Source: DATDPY01 sp964395765
GTDB lineage: Bacteria; Bacteroidota; Bacteroidia; Cytophagales; Cyclobacteriaceae
DNA length: 46,078 nt
Direction: 5' to 3'
Assembly (NCBI GenBank): GCA_964395765.1
Contig: CAYNCU010000005.1
Location: forward strand, 1 to 46,078
Each line of letters begins with the position of its first letter. The first letter of the stretch is position 1. Below the pieces are notes generated by a model. The model did not search any database. It was not told where the DNA came from and worked only from the letters and a program-made list of their open reading frames with translations. Of the stretch, positions 42,907-46,078 are shown one piece after another. The translations under genes and the position numbers were made by a program.

Positions 42907-44064
42907 ATGGATTCGGGTAATAAGAAAAGTTTTTCTGCGTATGATATAAAATATACATTTATATTCCTGCTGATCCTTTCGGTTATTTCCGCATTATTTA
43001 TTTATGCAACCGCATGCGGAATTAACCTGACGTATGATTCCGGCATCTATATCCGGTGGGCAAAAACAATTGGCGGAAACCCGGCAGATTATTTTACTCC
43101 CGGTCCTGAATATTTTCACTGGCCTCCGCTGTTCAGCTATATTATTTTTCTCCTTAAAATAAGAACGGGGATAGGATATTCATTCATGCAATTTATATTC
43201 CTGGTTATAAATTTTCTGCTGCTGATCCTTATCGGAAACAAAACCCTGAACCATGTTTTCACAAAAATTACCTGGACGGCCATAACGTGCACCGGTGTTT
43301 CCTTTCTTATGATTCATGTCTTTTTATGGAGTGAACCATTCTTTCTGCTGATACTTTCCGGCCTCATCCTTCTTATGGACCGTTATCTTAAAAAGGGTAA
43401 ACCGGGAATTTTACTCATTGCAATCCTTTTATCCAATCTTTTATGTCTTCAGCGGAACGCAGGAATATTTATCCTATTCGGGATTATGGCGGCCATTCTC
43501 TGGTATATTCCCGGAAAGAAAGGTGTATTAACGGCACTCATTTATATATTCCCATCGATGATTGCCTTTATTCTTTGGAATTTTATTATTAATGGCAGCG
43601 GCGATATTTTTCAAATGTCATTTTTTTCTGACTTCCTGCATAATATAATAAATTACTTCAATGATATTTCAGCCTGGTTGGTTCCCCGGCTTTTTAATCA
43701 CTGGCTCAGGATTCTGTTCCTGTTGGTCATATTATTATTCATTATTTCCAACCGAACCTACAGCCGGCATTACAGGGATCCTTCCGGAGTATTTATATAT
43801 TTAATTATAATCTATATTCTGGGCATAAGTTCATTGGGGAAAATTGATTCCTATGAATCGGAAAGGTATTTATCGGTGATTTACCCCGGGTTCATTCTCC
43901 TTTTCATGAAATCTATTTCTGCCTATTGGCACAGGATAAGGTTCTCATTCAGAATAGTCCTTGCGATTTTCCTTCTGATCTGGTTTTCCTATACGGTATC
44001 ACGGTCTTTAATTAATGCAGGGCGATGGCATGCAGCCAGTTGTCAGGCTACTTATTCGCGTTAA
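42907..44064 (+). CDS. GT-C-like polytopic membrane protein (ArnT/PMT-like), uncharacterised
   Basis: A 385-residue inner-membrane protein with about ten hydrophobic segments. The first loop after helix 1 contains NLTYDSGIYIRWAKTIGG, with an acidic DS motif, followed by FHWPPLFSY. This is the pattern of GT-C glycosyltransferases that use polyprenyl-linked sugars, where an Asp in the first extracytoplasmic loop is catalytic. SYESERYLSVIYPGFILLF near 320-340 is also characteristic (the ERY motif). It is shorter than most members, which carry a C-terminal periplasmic domain. The sugar and acceptor are unknown. It stands alone between fabG and lpdA. Confidence 0.75.
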   Translation: MDSGNKKSFSAYDIKYTFIFLLILSVISALFIYATACGINLTYDSGIYIRWAKTIGGNPADYFTPGPEYFHWPPLFSYIIFLLKIRTGIGYSFMQFIFLVINFLLLILIGNKTLNHVFTKITWTAITCTGVSFLMIHVFLWSEPFFLLILSGLILLMDRYLKKGKPGILLIAILLSNLLCLQRNAGIFILFGIMAAILWYIPGKKGVLTALIYIFPSMIAFILWNFIINGSGDIFQMSFFSDFLHNIINYFNDISAWLVPRLFNHWLRILFLLVILLFIISNRTYSRHYRDPSGVFIYLIIIYILGISSLGKIDSYESERYLSVIYPGFILLFMKSISAYWHRIRFSFRIVLAIFLLIWFSYTVSRSLINAGRWHAASCQATYSR

Positions 44065-44108
44065 AGTGCAAAACAGGGAAATGCCTTTTTTAGTCAGGTT
44101 AAATGGTA

Positions 44109-44116
44109 TAAATTTG
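44109..44116 (+). promoter_or_regulatory. Bacteroidota -7 box for lpdA
   Basis: TAAATTTG is a perfect TAnnTTTG, 29 nt before the lpdA ATG at 44146. No clear -33 element is seen. Confidence 0.5.
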
Positions 44117-44145
44117 AACACTTTTATAACCAAAAAACATATCCA

Positions 44146-45540
44146 ATGGCATCATCATATGATTTAATAGTGATAGGATCAGGCCCTGGCGGTTACGTCG
44201 CTGCTATCAGGGCATCACAACTGGGCATGAAAACCGGTGTTGTTGAAATGGCTGAATTGGGTGGCATCTGTCTTAACTGGGGGTGTATACCGACAAAAGC
44301 GCTATTAAAAAGCGCGGAGGTATTTGATTATATAAAACATGCGGAAGAATTCGGGATCAAGGTTACCGGTGCTAAACCGGATTTCGCTGCGATGGTAAAA
44401 AGAAGCCGTGAGGTGGCCAACGGAATGAGCAAGGGAGTCCAGTTCCTTTTCAAAAAAAACAATATTGATGTAATCAGGGGAACAGGCAAAGTCATGCCTA
44501 ACAAAAAAGTTTTGGTTAAGGATGAATCGGGAAAATCAACGGAATATACGGCCAGCCATATTATGATCGCTACCGGAGGGCGATCGAAAGAACTGCCGGC
44601 TTTAAAGATTGATAATGAAAAAATCATCGGGTACAGGAAAGCCATGGTTCTTGAGAAGCTGCCGGAATCGATGGTGATCGTCGGATCAGGTGCTATCGGA
44701 ACGGAATTCGCATCTTTCTATCATTCCCTCGGCACCAAAGTCACCCTGGTTGAATTCCTTCCCAATATTGTTCCGGTAGAAGATGAAGAGGTATCAAAAC
44801 AACTGGAAAGGATTTTCAAGAAGGAGGGCATTACGGTAATGACAAGCTCAGAAGTCACTTCCGTTGATACCAAGGGGAAAAAATGCAAGGTCACGATTAA
44901 AACAAAAAAAGGCGAAGAAAAAATTGAAGCGGATATTGTGCTGTCCGCTGTCGGTATAGCCACCAATCTTGAAGGGATTGGCCTGGAAGAGGTAGGGATA
45001 AAACTGGATAAGGATAAAATTCATGTAGATGATTATTATCAAACCAATGTTCCGGGATATTATGCCATCGGGGATATCGTAAAAGGCCCGGCACTGGCGC
45101 ATGTGGCCTCCGCTGAAGGGATCATTTGCGTGGAGAACATCGCCGGTCTCAATCCCGAGCCTATGAACTATAATAATATTCCGGGGTGTACCTATTGTCA
45201 CCCCGAAATCGCTTCTGTCGGTTTCACGGAAAAAGCGGCCAAAGAAGCCGGTTATGAGATAAAGGTGGGTAAATTTCCCTTTTCGGCATCTGGCAAGGCC
45301 AGCGCTGCAGGCGCCAAGGAAGGATTTATCAAGGTTATCTTTGATGCCAGATACGGTGAATGGCTCGGAGCCCATTTTATAGGAGCCAATGTAACGGAAA
45401 TGATTGCGGAAGTAGTGGTGGCCAGGAAGCTGGAAACCACGGGACACGAAATTATTAAAGCCGTTCACCCGCATCCTACTATGTCGGAAGCCATCATGCA
45501 CGCGGCCGCAGCGGCTTACGGTGAAGTGATTGACTTGTAA
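44146..45540 (+). CDS. lpdA: Dihydrolipoyl dehydrogenase
   Basis: The E3 flavoenzyme of 2-oxoacid dehydrogenase or glycine cleavage complexes; it reoxidises dihydrolipoyl groups with NAD. The 464-residue protein has the FAD motif VIGSGPGGYVAAIRASQLG near residues 9-27, and the redox disulfide GGICLNWGCIPTKALL (Cys42 and Cys47). The NAD motif IVGSGAIGTEFASFYHSLG is near 178-196, and GYYAIGDIVKGPALAHVASAEG near 305. The C-terminal HPHPTMSEA near 445 supplies the catalytic His and Glu. All features are intact. Neither E1 nor E2 genes adjoin, so the complex it serves is not shown. A pseudo-protease gene begins 25 nt downstream. Confidence 0.97.
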   Translation: MASSYDLIVIGSGPGGYVAAIRASQLGMKTGVVEMAELGGICLNWGCIPTKALLKSAEVFDYIKHAEEFGIKVTGAKPDFAAMVKRSREVANGMSKGVQFLFKKNNIDVIRGTGKVMPNKKVLVKDESGKSTEYTASHIMIATGGRSKELPALKIDNEKIIGYRKAMVLEKLPESMVIVGSGAIGTEFASFYHSLGTKVTLVEFLPNIVPVEDEEVSKQLERIFKKEGITVMTSSEVTSVDTKGKKCKVTIKTKKGEEKIEADIVLSAVGIATNLEGIGLEEVGIKLDKDKIHVDDYYQTNVPGYYAIGDIVKGPALAHVASAEGIICVENIAGLNPEPMNYNNIPGCTYCHPEIASVGFTEKAAKEAGYEIKVGKFPFSASGKASAAGAKEGFIKVIFDARYGEWLGAHFIGANVTEMIAEVVVARKLETTGHEIIKAVHPHPTMSEAIMHAAAAAYGEVIDL

Positions 45541-45565
45541 ATTTCACTGAACTATAACCCGGGTG

Positions 45566-46078
45566 ATGAAGGCAGCGGGAATTGCCATACTATCTGTTTT
45601 GCTTTCTTTTAGCATCCGGCTGTATTCCCAGACCCGTGGAATCGGCGACCAGGTCATTTTCATCAGGGGAATTGAAAATTCCAAACCTGCGGTAAGCGGT
45701 TCCGGCGTTATTCTAAGGGATAACCAGGCAGCCGCTTTTATAAAAAGTTTTAAGGGGGCCGACAGTATATTACTTTTTACTTCCGATTCCATTAGAATTA
45801 TCCCCCAAACTGTGCTGGCTTATGATGATGCTACGGGCTTATTTTTGTTTTCCTATACATTAAAAGGCCGTTCAGCAGCCACCTATTCAATAGTGCAGGA
45901 AAGCCCACCGGTAAACGGGAGCAACGTTATTCTGGTGAAGGCCGGCGAGGCAAAAATAAGAAATATAATTCCGTCCAATATCCGTACCGGTGAATCGATT
46001 CCCGGGTATGGATATTTCCTGACAGTGACCAACGAAGATCAGGGTCTTAATGACGGCACCGTTGTTTTTAATGAAGAT
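45566..46078 (+). CDS. Trypsin-fold exported protein lacking the catalytic triad, 5' part
   Basis: The frame starts at ATG 45566 and is open to the right edge (171 codons). Residues 1-21 form a signal peptide ending LYSQ. The following sequence keeps the outline of HtrA-like trypsin domains: GSGVILRD near 45-52, GADSILLFTSDSIRIIPQTVLAYDDATGLFLFSY at 64-97, and LNDGTVVFNED at 161-171, where active enzymes have GNSGGPVFNE. Lys60 takes the place of the catalytic His, Gly91 that of Asp and Asp163 that of Ser. The rest of the protein is out of view. It follows lpdA on the same strand. The alignment is by eye and its family is not certain; a binding or scaffold role is inferred. Confidence 0.6.
   Translation, partial: MKAAGIAILSVLLSFSIRLYSQTRGIGDQVIFIRGIENSKPAVSGSGVILRDNQAAAFIKSFKGADSILLFTSDSIRIIPQTVLAYDDATGLFLFSYTLKGRSAATYSIVQESPPVNGSNVILVKAGEAKIRNIIPSNIRTGESIPGYGYFLTVTNEDQGLNDGTVVFNED

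Noticed and set aside
45544..45792. 82-residue minus-strand frame at the right edge
   Set aside because: Antisense to the plus-strand exported protein, whose signal peptide and open frame to the edge are better supported.

Overview
The window reads as chromosomal DNA of a free-living or host-associated Bacteroidota, probably Bacteroidales or a neighbouring order. The evidence is a PorE-like and a PorQ-like type IX secretion (T9SS) protein, a cargo-type protein with a gliding-motility/T9SS C-terminal domain, a TonB-dependent receptor, head-GIN (DUF2807) proteins, a three-gene sdhCAB with a single five-helix SdhC, and recurring TAnnTTTG promoter boxes, the -7 consensus of this phylum. Intergenic DNA is AT-rich. 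I saw no rRNA, tRNA, CRISPR array, transposase or prophage.

Layout. 1-605: 5' part of an HtrA/DegP protease gene running off the left edge. 810-4829: a GH3-family acyl-amide synthetase, then dxr and rseP coupled by a 1-nt overlap. 5043-7067 (minus): PorE-like envelope protein. 7253-12163: lon, porQ and hslU in one tight overlapping run. 12282-17215: sixA-type phosphatase, thioredoxin-like lipoprotein, cstA, a decayed DUF1080 (3-keto-disaccharide hydrolase family) pseudogene, a phosphoribosyltransferase, a small lipoprotein and a GNAT-like protein. 17512-20905 (minus): sdhC-sdhA-sdhB, followed downstream by a striking interleaved inverted-repeat element. 21079-24297: large T9SS-type secreted protein abutting a DCC-family thiol oxidoreductase. 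24429-27632: fabD, folK (minus) and sppA. 27730-31075: outer-membrane barrel protein, TonB-dependent receptor, Bor-like lipoprotein and a small membrane protein. 31146-35197 (minus): M28 peptidase, L-serine ammonia-lyase, monoacylglycerol-lipase-like hydrolase. 35330-39554: large membrane-anchored protein with a beta-propeller-like C-terminus, then two head-GIN proteins. 39555-39945: a 34-bp tandem repeat array with an inverted copy. 39946-42789 (minus): fabG followed by a VWA-type membrane protein. 42907-46078: GT-C-like membrane protein, lpdA, and the start of a trypsin-fold protein whose catalytic triad appears to be lost.

How the genes fit together. Much of the window concerns envelope biogenesis and quality control (HtrA, RseP, Lon, HslU, SppA, PorE, PorQ, T9SS cargo, DCC oxidoreductase). 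The rest is central metabolism (Dxr, SdhCAB, FabD, FabG, Lpd, FolK, SdaA, CstA). I did not find a coherent new defence or biosynthetic system. The observations most worth following up are the probable pseudo-protease at the right edge, the decayed DUF1080 gene, the pseudoknot-capable element behind sdhB, the palindrome inside the thioredoxin lipoprotein promoter, and the 34-bp repeat array.
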